Under the pieces are notes generated by a model. It was not told where the DNA came from and did not search any database. It saw nothing but the letters and a program-made list of their open reading frames with translations. The position numbers were made by a program, and so were the translations under genes. A DNA stretch of 64,000 nt from Oasisia sp. SBJ-2009 (lineage: Eukaryota; Annelida; Polychaeta; Sabellida; Siboglinidae): positions 14,069,402 to 14,133,401 of the forward strand of contig OZ024857.1 in NCBI GenBank assembly GCA_964017155.1, read 5' to 3'. Below are positions 37,898-50,454 of this stretch, piece after piece. Within the stretch, counting starts at the first letter, position 1, and each line of letters begins with the position of its first letter.

Positions 37898-38445
37898 CAG
37901 TGTGAAACTTGTACTTTTTATTGAAGGGCACCACATCATTATAGTAGTGTCATAATTATAGGGTAACAACTAAGTATAGTGCAAGCAGGGCACATAACTC
38001 TTACACATAATAAAATTGGCTTAGCCCGTGTCTGGTGAATTCATTTTATAGCTAAAGAATTCCATGATTAATTCCCCATGAAAGAGTGCATTATATTTCT
38101 AATGTATTTCTCCATTGTTATGATATGACAAGCAAATGCCATTAAACATACTTATAGCTGTAATAAGTAAGTCTATGTTAGTCCAAGAATGTGCTAGATT
38201 TGAAGTAAATTGTTATTAAATTTGCAGTGATACATATTGAAAACTGATGACCATTTACATAAAATTATATGGCACAGTTGATAGTTTCAGTTGTCACAAC
38301 GTTATATGCTCTATTTGCATAGGCCATCATTCATGCTAAGGGAGACTACTGTTCAACCAAGGACTATATTTAGTTGTTACCCTCTAACTATGGAACTGCT
38401 ATAATGATGTGGTACCCTTCAATGAAAAATACAAGTTTCACACTG
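37898..38445. mobile_element. Inverted-repeat pair with 83-bp arms (possible MITE)
   Basis: The 83 bp at 37898-37980 (starting CAGTGTGAAACTTGTA) and the reverse complement of 38363-38445 align without gaps at about 89% identity. The 382 bp between them show no transposase frame. The outer edges CAGTG...CACTG form short perfect termini. Either a MITE-like element with long terminal inverted repeats or two inverted copies of an unknown repeat. Confidence 0.6.
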
Positions 38446-38651
38446 ACAGATTTTTTCTGCACAGCAGCTAATAAAGCCTATCATTCAAATAAATAAGCGT
38501 TGTGCATTGTCATCGTTGTGAATGAAGAAATAAAATATACAAGTAATGGTGGCTCTTGTGAAAAAGTAACAACTTGCTAATTGTTTATATAATTTAGTAA
38601 GCTAGATGAAATCTGAAAATGTTTTTAGAATGTTGTGAATTTATAAACTAT

Positions 38652-38751
38652 GTGCTACATACTTTACTTAAACTGAGGATGTTTTTATTATAACAGTTTT
38701 AGTGCTATATACTTTACTTAAACTGAGGATATTTTTATTATAACAGTTTTA
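38652..38751. repeat. Tandem duplication, 50-bp unit
   Basis: Two direct copies of a 50-bp unit starting GTGCTACATACTTTACTTAA (38652 and 38702) differ at only two positions, so the duplication is recent. Confidence 0.95.
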
Positions 38752-39728
38752 TTCTAAACACAAATTTATTAAACAAACATCTAGTTTTGTTAGCTTACCG
38801 GGTACACCACACTTTTTTAATATGGGGCAGACTGTAGCTAAATTTCTCAAACAACCAGCTGAACAAGCAACTAAAGACATTTTATTACCTAGCACCACCA
38901 GCACCATAAAATGCCAGTGTCACCTCTAGGAGAGGCCAGACCATAAGCCACAGAAAGGTGGTGACATAAACCACCATAAGCCCCCATTACCTCACCCCTG
39001 GCCATACTCCCAGCTGGGACTGGTGATTATGCCAGGGTGTGATGCCCAGTTATCTTGTCCCTAACAAATTGTGCAGGCCATAAACAGTGTCACATTTTTA
39101 CAGTGTCTTCATAAATCTGGCTCTCCACAAATACCAGAGTTGGTGTGGCTGAGGATCCAAGGAACACCTGCCAGTCTTCATCAGCTCTCTTGTTCCAGCC
39201 ACATCAAAGCCAAGTCTCTGGAGCAAGGCAAATCCTGCAGGGATCGGGCTGTGTCCAGCTAGAAGCAGCAAGTAATCTGCCAGGAAAAATCATCCGTAAA
39301 TACAGGAACGACTGGAGAAACAGACATAAGTAGAGTCTCAGAGAAGGGTTCTGCAACATGTGGAAATCATCCCTAAATACAGAAATGACTGTGGAAACAG
39401 ACTAAGTAGAGTGCCAGAGATTGGGTCTACCATCTGGTTCCTGGTAAAGGAACTGAAATCTCTGGAAAACATGTCGTGCTTATTGAATTGTACTTGTGGC
39501 ATTAGCCAAACAAGTCTGAATATAATTTAAATACAATTTAATAAATAATAAAACAGCAATATAAATTGTTTAGGTAATTTGTTTTTACATTTACATATTT
39601 TTGGTATACCAAGGTAACTTTTGGTCACCAATTTCTAGTAGTAAATAAAATAGTTACGATTTATGAGTTGCACCTTTCTTTACATACAGGCTACTGTACG
39701 TATTTTGAAATAATGTAAGCAAGTCTAT
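38752..39728. other. No recognised gene; imperfect duplication
   Basis: An imperfect pair at 39275-39330 and 39352-39413 shares AATCATCCNTAAATACAG and AGTAGAGT words, a spaced direct duplication. Composition is GC-richer at 38880-39260. No supported gene. Confidence 0.45.
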
Positions 39729-39782
<54 letters not shown>

Positions 39783-39856
39783 TGTATATATATATATATA
39801 TATATACATACATACATGTATATTATATATAAATAATATATATACTGTATATATGG
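39729..39856. repeat. (AT)n microsatellite with CATA interruptions
   Basis: About 50 bp of pure TA followed by interrupted TATATACATA sequence. Isoleucine/tyrosine-rich translations are artefacts. Confidence 0.97.
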
Positions 39857-40240
39857 GTGAGGTCTTAGAAAAACATACAATTCACCATTTTCACAGTTTT
39901 TCAGCTTTACATGGGTATAGAGTAAAAACCTGTATACCAATCTAATTCTTCTTAGTATCATTCAATAGAGAATTGTTTGGGCTTTCAGAAAAATGTAAAT
40001 TTGTATAAGTCCGACGAGGATTTTTTGTGTTATTGGCCTATAAATTAGAAAAAAGGGGGAAATGCATTTTTGAGCATTTCTTCATTTGTTAAATGTATCT
40101 TATTTCAAGTAATGTAAAGTTAGAAAATCCCAAACTTATTATTTGTCTAGTAAGTGGACACAGTTTACATTTCCATGACATTTTAACATGATTTGGGCCG
40201 GCACAATGTTTTCAATTCTCATTCAAATGATAAATTTATT

Positions 40241-41690
40241 TAAACAAACGTCCGTGAATTATATTTCAATAGCCCAATTTGGATGTTAAGAAAGTGGGCA
40301 CCATATTATTTTACCACCTATGGACAAGGGTACGTTGTTGCATTCTTGTGGGTGGAAAAAGTTTTAGCCACACCCACTTCCCTTGGCTAGGGTGGCACAT
40401 GAACAGAATTATACTGATACAAATCACGGACGTTTGTTCAACATTTTTACCTCTCCTGCATATAATTTTCTAGCTATTTCCTATAGCATTTCTCGTTTCT
40501 TGTACCACATTCTTCAATCATGAACAAAGGTTTCACTCCAGTTTGTGTATTGGCCTTACAACTGGCGTCGAAATGAAAACAAACGTCCATGATTTTTATT
40601 TAAATATACTATTTAAATATATGAGGTGACTGAAACTGGCAGAATGATTGTTTTCACTGTTGAAACTAATAGTAAACATGTTGGCCTTGTACATTTAGGG
40701 TATAGAAGATGTTCTGTGATATATTTGTGTAAGTGGGACCACACATAATCTGGAGAAAGTAAAAACAAAAGGTTTTTATTTTTCAAAATCATAACACATA
40801 CAGTGAATGGTAGAAATATATACATGTATATAGCTGTATGCACAGATCAACCTCTTTTGTACATGTAGAAGACGTTTTGAGATGATATGAAGATGCTTAG
40901 TACTCATACAAGTGTCTTAAGTAAATGATACCAGTAGCAAACGTCAGTGAATTTTACGCAAACGTCCCTGAGTTTTATGTATATATGGTAAGCAGGCATT
41001 ATTGTTCACCTGCAAGTGTTAGAAAGGTCTTTATTACTGTTACAACTAATAGTAAACATGTTGGCCTTGTACATTAAGGCTATAGAAGAGGTTCTGTTGT
41101 ATTTGAGAGCACTTGTAACCTGGGGAAAGTTAAAAAAAGTTTTAATTTTCAAAGTCATGACACATACAGTGAATGGTCGAAATGGTCAAAATATATATAA
41201 TTGTATAGCTATAACCAAAGATCAACCTATTTTGTACATGTATAAGACGTTTTGAGATGATATGAAGATGTTTAGTACAAGTGTCTTAAGTAAATGATAC
41301 CAGTAACAAACATCCGTGATTTATACGCAATTTTATATGACTTTGTATATGTCGGCTATGAGACAACGGTGCTGTTTGTGAGTGCGTGGGACCACATATT
41401 TTGTAAAGTAGATATGTCGTAGATTGTGTAGAGTGACTTTCATGTGTAAGAGAGCATTTTTGAGTATGCAAGGGTAAAGTAAAAAGAGTTTTCCAAAGAT
41501 TTGCGCTATTTTCAATCATCGGTGAAAGTTGATTAGCATATAATTTTAAAGATTCTTTAATGTGCTTATTCTTTTTCTGTACTTTCAAACATACATATCA
41601 TGGCTAGTTATAAACAAAATTTGCAGTTAATCTGAGATATTAAAGGGTCTTTAAATGTTGTTCAATTTATTTCGATCACGGACGTTTGCC
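40241..41690. repeat. Block with seven copies of a CAAACGTCCGTGA motif
   Basis: The 13-bp motif or a one-mismatch variant occurs at 40245 (+), 40424 (-), 40580 (+), 40938 (+), 40959 (+), 41307 (+) and 41676 (-). The pairs 40245/40424 and 40580/41676 face each other like terminal inverted repeats around about 165 bp and 1.1 kb. The motif is CpG-containing in a CpG-poor, AT-rich setting. I cannot assign it to a known element. Confidence 0.6.
40655..41330. repeat. Direct duplication, about 375-bp unit
   Basis: 40655-40955 and 41035-41325 align in order, sharing ACTAATAGTAAACATGTTGG, CACATACAGTGAATGGT, GACGTTTTGAGATGATATGA and GTGTCTTAAGTAAATGATAC. The offset is 380 bp at the left and 369 bp at the right because of small indels. 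Each copy ends at a CAAACGTCCGTGA-type motif. Confidence 0.85.
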
Positions 41691-41873
41691 GATCACATTA
41701 CGTTTTCTTTGACAATCTCTAAAAACTGAACCGCTAGGATTAAGTCAGTATAATTTGGTGCTAAATGAAGGGAATAAGTTGTTCTTCAAGTGTAATAAAG
41801 TTGTTTAAAGTAATTGTGAGTTTTATTATTTTTGCCTGTCCAGCCCCAATTGTACGCTTTTCTACGACCTGAC

Positions 41874-42018
41874 CCATATATATATATGTATATATATATA
41901 TATATGGAACACAATGGAAACAATTGCATGCACTTTTTTGTGTCATCTTTATACACTGTATTAATTCATGTATGTACAAGATTACATTTTTATGTTGAAT
42001 AAACCAATCAACCACATG

Positions 42019-42061
<43 letters not shown>

Positions 42062-42062
42062 C
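41874..42062. repeat. Two (AT)n tracts
   Basis: TATATATATG-type repeat at 41874-41907 and a (TA)n run at about 42021-42060. Confidence 0.95.
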
Positions 42063-43702
42063 CTGAATTACAATTATGAAACTACGAAGAAAAATGCTGG
42101 ATTAAGAAGCCTACTACTACTAAATCAAAAATACATTAAGTTTGACAGTGAAGCAGTTGGCCTGTAGGACAGGCACTACACACAGTAGCCCAGACCATAG
42201 ATGGCCCAGACACGAGTCAGACTGGCTGGCAACTGTCATGTACCAACGACACAGCATTTGTAATATTAGAAATTACTCACTGCAACTCAGACTAGCTTTT
42301 TTCAGGGAGACCAACCACACACACTCAGCTGGGGAATACTAAACAGAGTCATCCTGTCACACACCCCCAGAACCATTTATCAGACCACAGCTCCCTGCAG
42401 AAATCACACACAATGACAGCCCTAATCCAGCGGGAATGAGCTCTGAATGTAATAAAAGAGATTGGGAAATGGACATCAGCAGAGATAGAGAGATGAACAA
42501 TAGGACAGGAAGTGGCCAGTGAGTAATGTGTCCATTGATCAGGAAAAAGGACAGGCAAGGGAATTCGTCACCAAGAATAATGCCATGCTGTTCTATAAAG
42601 TTGCAAAGCTGTACATATATATACATTATTGTATACTGTACATTTATATACATTATTGCTTCTATGTAAGTCCTTGAAGTGTTTAAAATTATTAGATCTG
42701 TTCACATTTACTATAGACAGATTAGACACCTTGTTGAACAAGAGTATTTTATACTGGCACACAGACTCTGTATGATGGTGTGTTAACCTGGGGATAATTA
42801 CCCTTTTGGGGTAATTCAGGCTTTTTAGGGTGGAGGAACGCATGCTTTCTAATGTATTTTAATGTACCATACATCATTCATCATCACTACCCTGTTGTAA
42901 CAAGCCATGTTCAACATACTGCTTACAGTATCAAAGTCTAAAAAGGCCTGCATTCAGAAAAACGTTGCCTCTCTGATAAAGAAATGTGAAAGCCCAACAA
43001 CCCTGGGAACCAATCAAATCAATGCTAACCTGTTGTTTTAAGAATGATAAATATTAATGATGTATAGCTGTTATTACGGATCTTCAAAATGTTGGCCTTG
43101 ATACAGTATTTTCTGCGTCTTTTCTTCTCAGTCTCCATTGCATTAACTTTGACATTCAAATAAAAAACAATTAGCAAACATTATATGTCATTGCAAAATT
43201 TTCCATAATCATAATATAATATTTCCCCAACATTAAATTTTACCCAAAACCATTTGATAACATAATCATCTGGGATCAGGGACTGGCAGTTATTTTTTAA
43301 TGTTGCCGGTAATTCTTGATGTATGAGTTGATGCTTGAATGTCTGTTCAAAGCACTGACTCAAAATTTTTCGAATGACGTTTTTTGGCTGTGCAGAAGGG
43401 ATGGCTGCCCACTACAATTCGACATATACCTCTCACCACCCATATTTCTCCCAACTTAGTTTTTCACACAAAAGTGCCTCATCACATGTTGTTGTTCTGT
43501 AAATGCCACCATCCCCAGAAGACATTGGTAAGCCAATGTTTTGCACGATGTTAAATTTGCACATTCAATGAGTTGTATATTCCTGTATGCCTTGACATCA
43601 TCTGCCTTCTTCGTGACTAGGATTAATAAAATATTATCTTAAAAATAAATGCATAGAAAAACATGAATCAGTCATGACAGGATTAATGAATAACTGTAAA
43701 GA
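42063..43702. other. No recognised gene
   Basis: 42140-42560 is GC-richer than its surroundings and lacks repeats; the frames there (42142-42342 plus, 42349-42653 minus) have no recognisable domain. The remainder is AT-rich. Confidence 0.35.
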
Positions 43703-44010
43703 CAAGTTCTTATATAGCGCAGTATCCAGTCCTCAGGACTGTTCAAAGCGCTTTATACTTTACTTCACTCAGACACCATTTCGACTTCTCTGGGAAGCAT
43801 CCAACAATATGCTACAATTAATTGCGCGAAGGCTGCTCATACACATATCCACCACTGTCTATAGTCAGGTACTCATTTATACAGCTGAGTGAACTGGAGC
43901 AATGTAGAATGAAAAAAACTTTCCCAAGGTTTTAAGATCGCAGTACAGGATTCGAACCCAGGTTCTCAAAGTCGAGAGTCCGAAGCTCTACCCCTGAGCC
44001 ATTGCGCTTT
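43703..44010 (-). mobile_element. SINE family 1, copy c (tRNA-derived)
   Basis: On the minus strand it begins GCGCAATGGCTCAGGGGTAG, has box B GGGTTCGAATCC and ends GCGCTATATAAGAACTTG. It keeps more CpGs in the box B and 3' end than copy b. The slightly shorter length comes from a deletion after the GATGGTGTCTG-type segment. Confidence 0.9.
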
Positions 44011-45351
44011 ACGTTTGTACATGATAGAGATTAAAATTATTAAAGAATTGCTTTAATAACACATAAACCAATCCAGATACACTGAATGCATGGTCATGCT
44101 TGTGCACACGACTACATGCACACATATACTTGAACACAAATGGAAACAAATAGGCCTACTTGTGGTCCAGGGGTATTCGACAGCTTTCAACAAGCACCAG
44201 ATGCCACACTCCTATACAAACTTACCTACAGGCTACGGAGTAGGCCCTCCACCAGTCATGTAGCATTATGCAGACACTACTGTAAGGAGGCAACGACAGA
44301 TTAATTTCTGATTATCTTGTGGTTGCCAGGGGGGTAAAAAACACCTAACACTGCACCCCCTCAGGCTTTCATGTAGCTCACAGAGTAACCGCAGAAATAA
44401 ACACGTAGAGGGTAGTACCACTTATAAAACCAATGCCTGCACAAAATAATGTCTTTCAAGTGAAAGGTTGTGCATGTAGAGATACTACAGGCTGGACTTT
44501 TGTTCTGAAATACAAGCACACCCACCATATTTCTTGTGTCACACTTGTCAAACAATACACATATAATATATATATATGTGTGTGTGTTGTATGTGGTCAT
44601 AATAAATGATGCACTGTTCAACCCTTTAAAACTGACAATATGATAACCATAATTATAGGTTTAATTGATGGGCTCACATGGTAGAACTCACTCTACGTTG
44701 TAAAAATAGTGACTTACATACTCTTGATCTATTTATTTTGACAGGTAATACTATATATTTATTTTATATCAAATTTATATATCTTACTTTTTTACAACTG
44801 GTGTATTTCTGCACCAGTCAGTATACTTACCTGGTATATGTTTTACATGAAGTAAATACATTCATATTCCTTGGGATTCTACCAAATAATTAATCATACC
44901 ACAGCAAGTTTCTTCAAAAAGTAATATTATTTTTATGTATTTAACTCATTAATTTTGTGTTTATCTATCATAAAATCTTTTACAAATGAGAGCAAATAAC
45001 ATGCGAGAATACTGCTAATGAACTGTAGCTGTAATCAACGTATGACCTCAGACACAAAGCCTACTCTTTCTGTTCTGTAGGATGTACCAAATGACACTGA
45101 ATGCATGTAACAAGTAGCCCAACCTCATGGTTCCCTCTACAGCATTCTAATAAAGCTGTATCCTGAGACAAAATATCTCCATTACGCTGCATCACATTTG
45201 TGCCTACACAGAATTTTAATCAAACACACGTTGTGAACATCAATAAAATTAAGTCACATTTGAGTGCTTTCATCCCATTTGCTCCATACATCAAAAATGT
45301 GAAAATATCCAGTGACCGATAGAGAATATTATATTGTTCATGGCTCTATGA
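44011..45351. other. No recognised gene
   Basis: AT-rich sequence with a short ATATATATATGTGTGTGTG microsatellite near 44565-44588. No supported gene. Confidence 0.4.
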
Positions 45352-45815
45352 TCTATGCTGGGACTACCATATGTGGCAGGATTATCAGAACAACTTGGCC
45401 GGATTTATAAGTCACATAACATACACATGTACCACAAGCCGGCGAACACCCTCCGTTCGATGGTAGTACACCCTAAAGACAAAACACCTAAAGAACACCA
45501 ATGTGGAACCATCTACAACATCACGTGTGACATCGACAGCAGCCACACATACATAGGTGAAACCAAGAGAACACTCAGCCAGATATTCAAAGAAAACACA
45601 CAAACCTGGATAAACCAACAGGAGTAGGAGATCATTGCCAGGCCACAGGACATTCAGTGTCCATGAAGAGCACAAAAATACTGACCGGTGAATCCAACTG
45701 GCACAAGAGAAAAGTGAAGGAGGCCATATACATCAGACAGAGAGCCCCTACCATGAACAGAGACCAGGGATACCATCTGCCTGCCATCTACAACAATCTG
45801 AGGCAACACATGTGA
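45352..45815 (+). pseudogene. Penelope-like element, C-terminal GIY-YIG endonuclease region
   Basis: The first frame (45352-45600) reads LPYVAGLSEQLGRIY, KPANTLRSMVVHPKDK and later SSHTYIGETKRTL. LPY-x-G-x-SE-x-L, the NTLRS..VHPKDK block and YIGETKR are typical of the linker and GIY-YIG domain that close Penelope-like retroelement proteins; the partner GIY is replaced by TIYNI. After a frameshift near 45595-45600 the other frame continues with DHCQATGHSV, ESNWHKRKVKEAIYIRQ and MNRDQGYHLP to a TGA at 45813-45815. The conserved E of the KEAIYI block is kept. The RT is missing, so it is a 5'-truncated, frameshifted copy. It was probably never a host gene. Confidence 0.85.
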
Positions 45816-45890
45816 CACCAGTACGTGAACAAGGTCCGTAGCTGACGGATCGAAACGTTGTACTCATCTTCGACATTAAGCTAAGTTAGT
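45816..45890 (+). mobile_element. Penelope-like element 3' untranslated end
   Basis: After the stop codon comes GGTCCGTAGCTGACGGATCG with AAACGTTG, a small hairpin (GTCCGTAGCTGACGGAT) followed by a GATCGAAACGTTG word. Penelope-like and related elements often carry a similar short CGAAACGT motif just after the ORF. The right boundary is uncertain. Confidence 0.5.
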
Positions 45891-46399
45891 TAATTATATA
45901 ACAATAATCCAGTGACTGTTTAACTTTCTAAATCATATGACACAAAATAGTTTGAATGCCAAAGCTCAACATTTCTAACAAATTCAATTTAACTTTACTG
46001 TAAGTAACACTCTGTGTTGTTGTTGTTGAAAACATAACTGTCGCATCCTGAGTGCTTTTCAGTGTGCAGTGTTGTTCTTCTTAAGATGTTTATTACAATT
46101 CTAGGTTATGTAATCTCTGCAAATAATGTTCTAAAACCTGTACACACAATTGGTTTATTGGAAACATTCTCATGTTGAAAAGGTTATGAATTATTTTGTA
46201 AGAAATTCACTTACTTTGGTGCATAATTTGTGACTGAATTAGCGTTGATTTTTCTCAAAACAACACATAAAATTAATACAAATATCATTCAAGAGCCATC
46301 AGGTTGGTTACAAGTATAAACCAAAGAAAAGCGGTTTTATGGATGTGTCCAGTTGGCTTATCGTCTGCAGTTGTCAGGCTTTACGTTGCCACAGCTGCA

Positions 46400-47200
46400 G
46401 ATTATGTCACAATTTATAACCATTATGATTGTCATGGAACATGCCACCATTTATAATCATAATCATTTTCTGTGCATGTTCCACTATTTATTATCATCGT
46501 GATTTGGAAAACATTATGCAACAATTTATAATCATTGTGCTTTTTTTGTGTATGCACCATTATTTATTATTTGGAAAACATTATGCCACAATTGATAATC
46601 ATAGCAATTTTCTGGGCCTGTTCTGGATACAAAATTATTTGCATTATGCGTTATGGAAAGAAACCACCACTACTGGTTAATTATGACTTTGAAAGAATAC
46701 ATCATGATTTATAAAAAACAATTTTTTTTATATTGTAGTTCCATAATTTACTATCATTATGATTTGGGAAAAATACACCATCGTTTATAATCACTTTTTA
46801 TCTTACAAACATGTTCTGTATACAATTTATTAACAGTATGTTTTGGAAATAATTATGCCGGTTTATACCAATTGGTTGACTTTGAAAGAATTTACACTAC
46901 CATTTATATTTATTTTATTAACACACACATTTCATAATTTATTATCATGATTTGAAAAACATACATTGCCATTTATATAAACTAATTACGACCTTGAAAT
47001 AACTCACAATTTATACAAAAATATCTAATAATTAAATAATTATTACGATTTTCTTGCATAACATACATCACCATTTCTACAAATTAATTATGACTTTGAA
47101 AGCACACACAATTAATACTCAAAAATCTAATAATTAAATAATAATTTTCTTGCATTATCTACAATTCATTTGTTACAATTTTGAAAAAAATAAATAACAT
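46400..47200. repeat. Ancient degenerate tandem repeat, about 60-80 bp
   Basis: Recurring words CATTTATAATCAT, TATTTATTATCAT, GATTTGGAAAACAT and TATGACTTTGAAAG(A/C) follow one another in a fixed order with variable spacing. Individual units have drifted heavily. The plus frame at 46429-46680 is a by-product. Confidence 0.6.
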
Positions 47201-47229
47201 TAATAATTATGACTGAATAATGTAATCCA

Positions 47230-47510
47230 ATTTGCATAAATTGTGTATGGCAGTGCAGTGGCTGGATTGAAGGCCACCTGACTCAGGCAGACTGAGACAA
47301 CCTGCTGTGTCTTTGTCCCCACCACTGCCCAGACAATGATGTCACAGATGCTGCAGTGTCAGCCTCTTGCTGTGTCACCCACTGAGTCACTCCAGGCCTT
47401 CCAGACCGTGTCATCACATGTCTTTGTCTACATCAGTCTACAGCAGCTCAGACACAGCACAGGTAGGTGGCTGGATTGGTGACTTATGGTGAGCTGGGTG
47501 GGGATTAATA
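47230..47510. other. GC-richer pocket with a spliceable open frame
   Basis: In AT-rich surroundings this 280-bp pocket has a plus-strand frame open from 47289 to 47461, bounded by a CTGACTCAG acceptor-like and an ACACAG|GTAGGTGG donor-like sequence. The translation (MLQCQPLAVSPTESLQAF central part) matches nothing I recognise and the acceptor has a poor pyrimidine tract. It could be an exon, a regulatory element or chance. Confidence 0.15.
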
Positions 47511-48218
47511 ACTGTGGGTTAGTGCTGTACTTGTAAACAAACATCTTTATGCATTTAGAAAGTGTCCTTATCACACTGAAAATGATTTTTTATAAAGTGT
47601 GACTGAATCTATAGGAATACTGTCAATGGAGACACAAATGAGAACATGCACTATACTGTACAATGGTCATGTTATATCTTATAATATATATATATATATA
47701 ATACAATTATTTCTTATTACAATTTGTTATTATAAAATATAATTTGTTTACTTAAATACATTTTAACATATTTATTTGTTTACCTTACTGAATTTAAATG
47801 CATATTTGTATGTACACGAACATCGTTTGTTATCTGGTGATATTAGTATATTCAAATTAATTAGATTGTCATTATGATTTAGGGCTGCAATTTTGGAAGA
47901 AACAGTTTAACCAGTGCAGTGCACAATGTTAGCTCTTGGGAAGAGCAGCATGGCTTGAGTAAGAATAGATATTTTGTCATCATGAGTTCTGACATGTCAT
48001 CAGTATTTATAGTTAGTCTGTCTCGCATTACATCTCTCACATATGCTCTGTTCTATATGTGATGAAACTCAGACATGATGGATGTGCACACAACTACTTA
48101 GAAAATGTCCAACCCATACCCTGTTATATCCCTAGCAAAATGTGATTAATTTATGTCTTGATGATATGTACAATTTTCGTTCTGGCATCATTACTAGAAA
48201 ATGTTTTTACATTTTTCC

Positions 48219-48363
48219 TGTTCCTGTGTTCCTGTGTTCCAGTGTTCCAGTGTTCCAGTGTTCCAGTGTTCCTGTGTTCCTGTGTTCCTGTGTTCCTGTG
48301 TTCCTGTGTTCCTGTGTTCCTGTGTTCCTGTGTTCCTGTGTTCCTGTGTTCCTGTGTTCCTGG
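48219..48363. repeat. Octanucleotide minisatellite (CCTGTGTT)n
   Basis: About 18 copies of an 8-bp unit CCTGTGTT; four consecutive copies near the left end carry CCAGTGTT. Because 8 is not divisible by three, all three frames of the plus strand are open and encode the same eight-residue cycle (VPVFLCSC), which should not be annotated as protein. Confidence 0.97.
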
Positions 48364-50454
48364 TTATCCAAATCAGGATCGGTCAGGTTAGCTGTTTTCT
48401 CAATTAGATTTGTATGCTTATTACTCGTTTTAAATAAATTCAGCCAAAATGGGAAGCCTTACACAGCAATGACAACAACATACGGACTTGTCTGTGCAAC
48501 GTGTGTTATTGTATTTTTTTAATCACCAGACAATTTTAATTAATTCCTACCCATGAATCAAATCAACAGAATTAAAAATTTGGCTCTTCATTTGACTGCA
48601 TTTTATTATTCTGTTCCCGCTTTCTCAACTCTCTACCACCAAATGCAGTGGGATGAAGATCAAATGTTGACTTGGCAAATGGCTAAATAATCTTAATATG
48701 GAGATATTATTCAAACTGTTAACACATTACATATCTGTTCATCAAAAACTGGACTCAAACCATTTTAAATAAGAAAGCTACTTTAACTGCATCTACACAG
48801 AAATAACCATTAATTAATAACAATTAACCACAATATAATCTGGTTGTTTACTATTTACTTTTTACAACTACATGGTCTATGTGTGTTTTGTAGTTTACAT
48901 AATTTTTCTGACTCACTTGATAATCATTTGGTCCAATCATTTAGGTATCTGGTCTGTGTTATCTCCTCAAAGTAAGCTGTCACTTGGTAGTTCTGCTATT
49001 ACAGACCAGTGCCAATATTACCAACCCACTGCCATGTTGCATTACTGTGATTGCAGCATATTGGGTAACTTTTCCCAGTATTACCCTATCACCAAGTAAG
49101 TGATATTTATTGGATCTTCTACAGTAACTTGCAACAAATCTGTTACGCCATCCATACCTGTTTACATTTTAACAATATAATTATGCTTTCAAGAAACACT
49201 CAGATCCACTTATAGTTAACGTAATAATTATGACACATAATTATTTATTTTATTGGATATTTCAGACGATGTTTCATCTTAAATTACATCGCTGCAAATG
49301 TAAAGCATATTGTGATTCCCATGGCCCACAGTATTAATGAAAAATTTTGAAAGATAAAACCTAATCAGTATAATTTCTTAATTTTACAAGCTGTTATTTA
49401 TACAAAAAATTATTAAAATGCCTGCTGATGTTGCGGAAGCATTGACCAGTTATTGCTTATAATGAGTTAGGTAACTTGTTTAAATTATTTTTTCGCTTTG
49501 CTACAGATACCAGTAACTATAACAAGCTAACTTAAGAAAGCACCAGCTGAGCTCATCGGTGAACAAGCTCATCCGAATGGCTTTATTGTGAGCAACTGCT
49601 TGAGAGATCCTATAATTAGACGTCATCCGAGCGAACTGTTAGAGGGGATCCGAAAGTTCACATGGTGTTTCTAAGTATGAACCCATGTAATTTGTATTAA
49701 CTAGGCAGTTGATAGCCCCTTCCTGAGACAGGCAGCTGCACCAGTGACAGTTGTGATTCTCCCTGGTGCATCTGGCTGTCAATCACTACAGCTACAGACA
49801 CTTCAAAGAGCTCCTGGACTGGCACACACAACTGTGACACAAGTAATTGCTGCACACAAATGCCACACCACATACTTCAGCGCCTGCCTCCATCACACAG
49901 GGCCAGGCCCGCCTGAGTCACTGGGCCTCCCTAGCCAGACACAAATCATCTCACACCCCGCTTCGGAGCACGAAAGAACGCACCATAAAAAGTAGCAGAC
50001 AAAAAGTAACAGATTTTGCGAGGAAAGAATAATGCGAAGCATGATTTGTTAAGAAACAAACCAAAATAATATACATGTTTTGTTAAGAATGTATCACATT
50101 TTAACAATATTACATGCTGCCCGAATGTCAGAATCTTAATCTTGTCACTCTTTATCAGCACTTGTCTTTACTGATCTTTAAAATATAATTCTTATTAAGT
50201 TCTCAGCTGTTGTTGCTCTTCGTTTCGGCTTCACTGACATTTATTTTTAAGAATTTTAACAGTTTTATCAATTAATGAGAGCTTACTAAATGTACATCAA
50301 CCTGTCAAACACATAATGTTTAACCCACAGAAAATTCTGAAATGGCTAAAACAGCAATAATTATAATAAAATCTAAAAAGTCAGTTAATGTTTTTCTATC
50401 ACTCTTTGCTCAGTTGCTTTTCTCCTACAATCATCCGAATTACTTATTATGGGC
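48364..50454. other. No recognised gene
   Basis: Mostly AT-rich. 49730-49990 is GC-richer (GGGCCAGGCCCGCCTGAGTC) and has two overlapping plus frames without domains. Confidence 0.35.
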
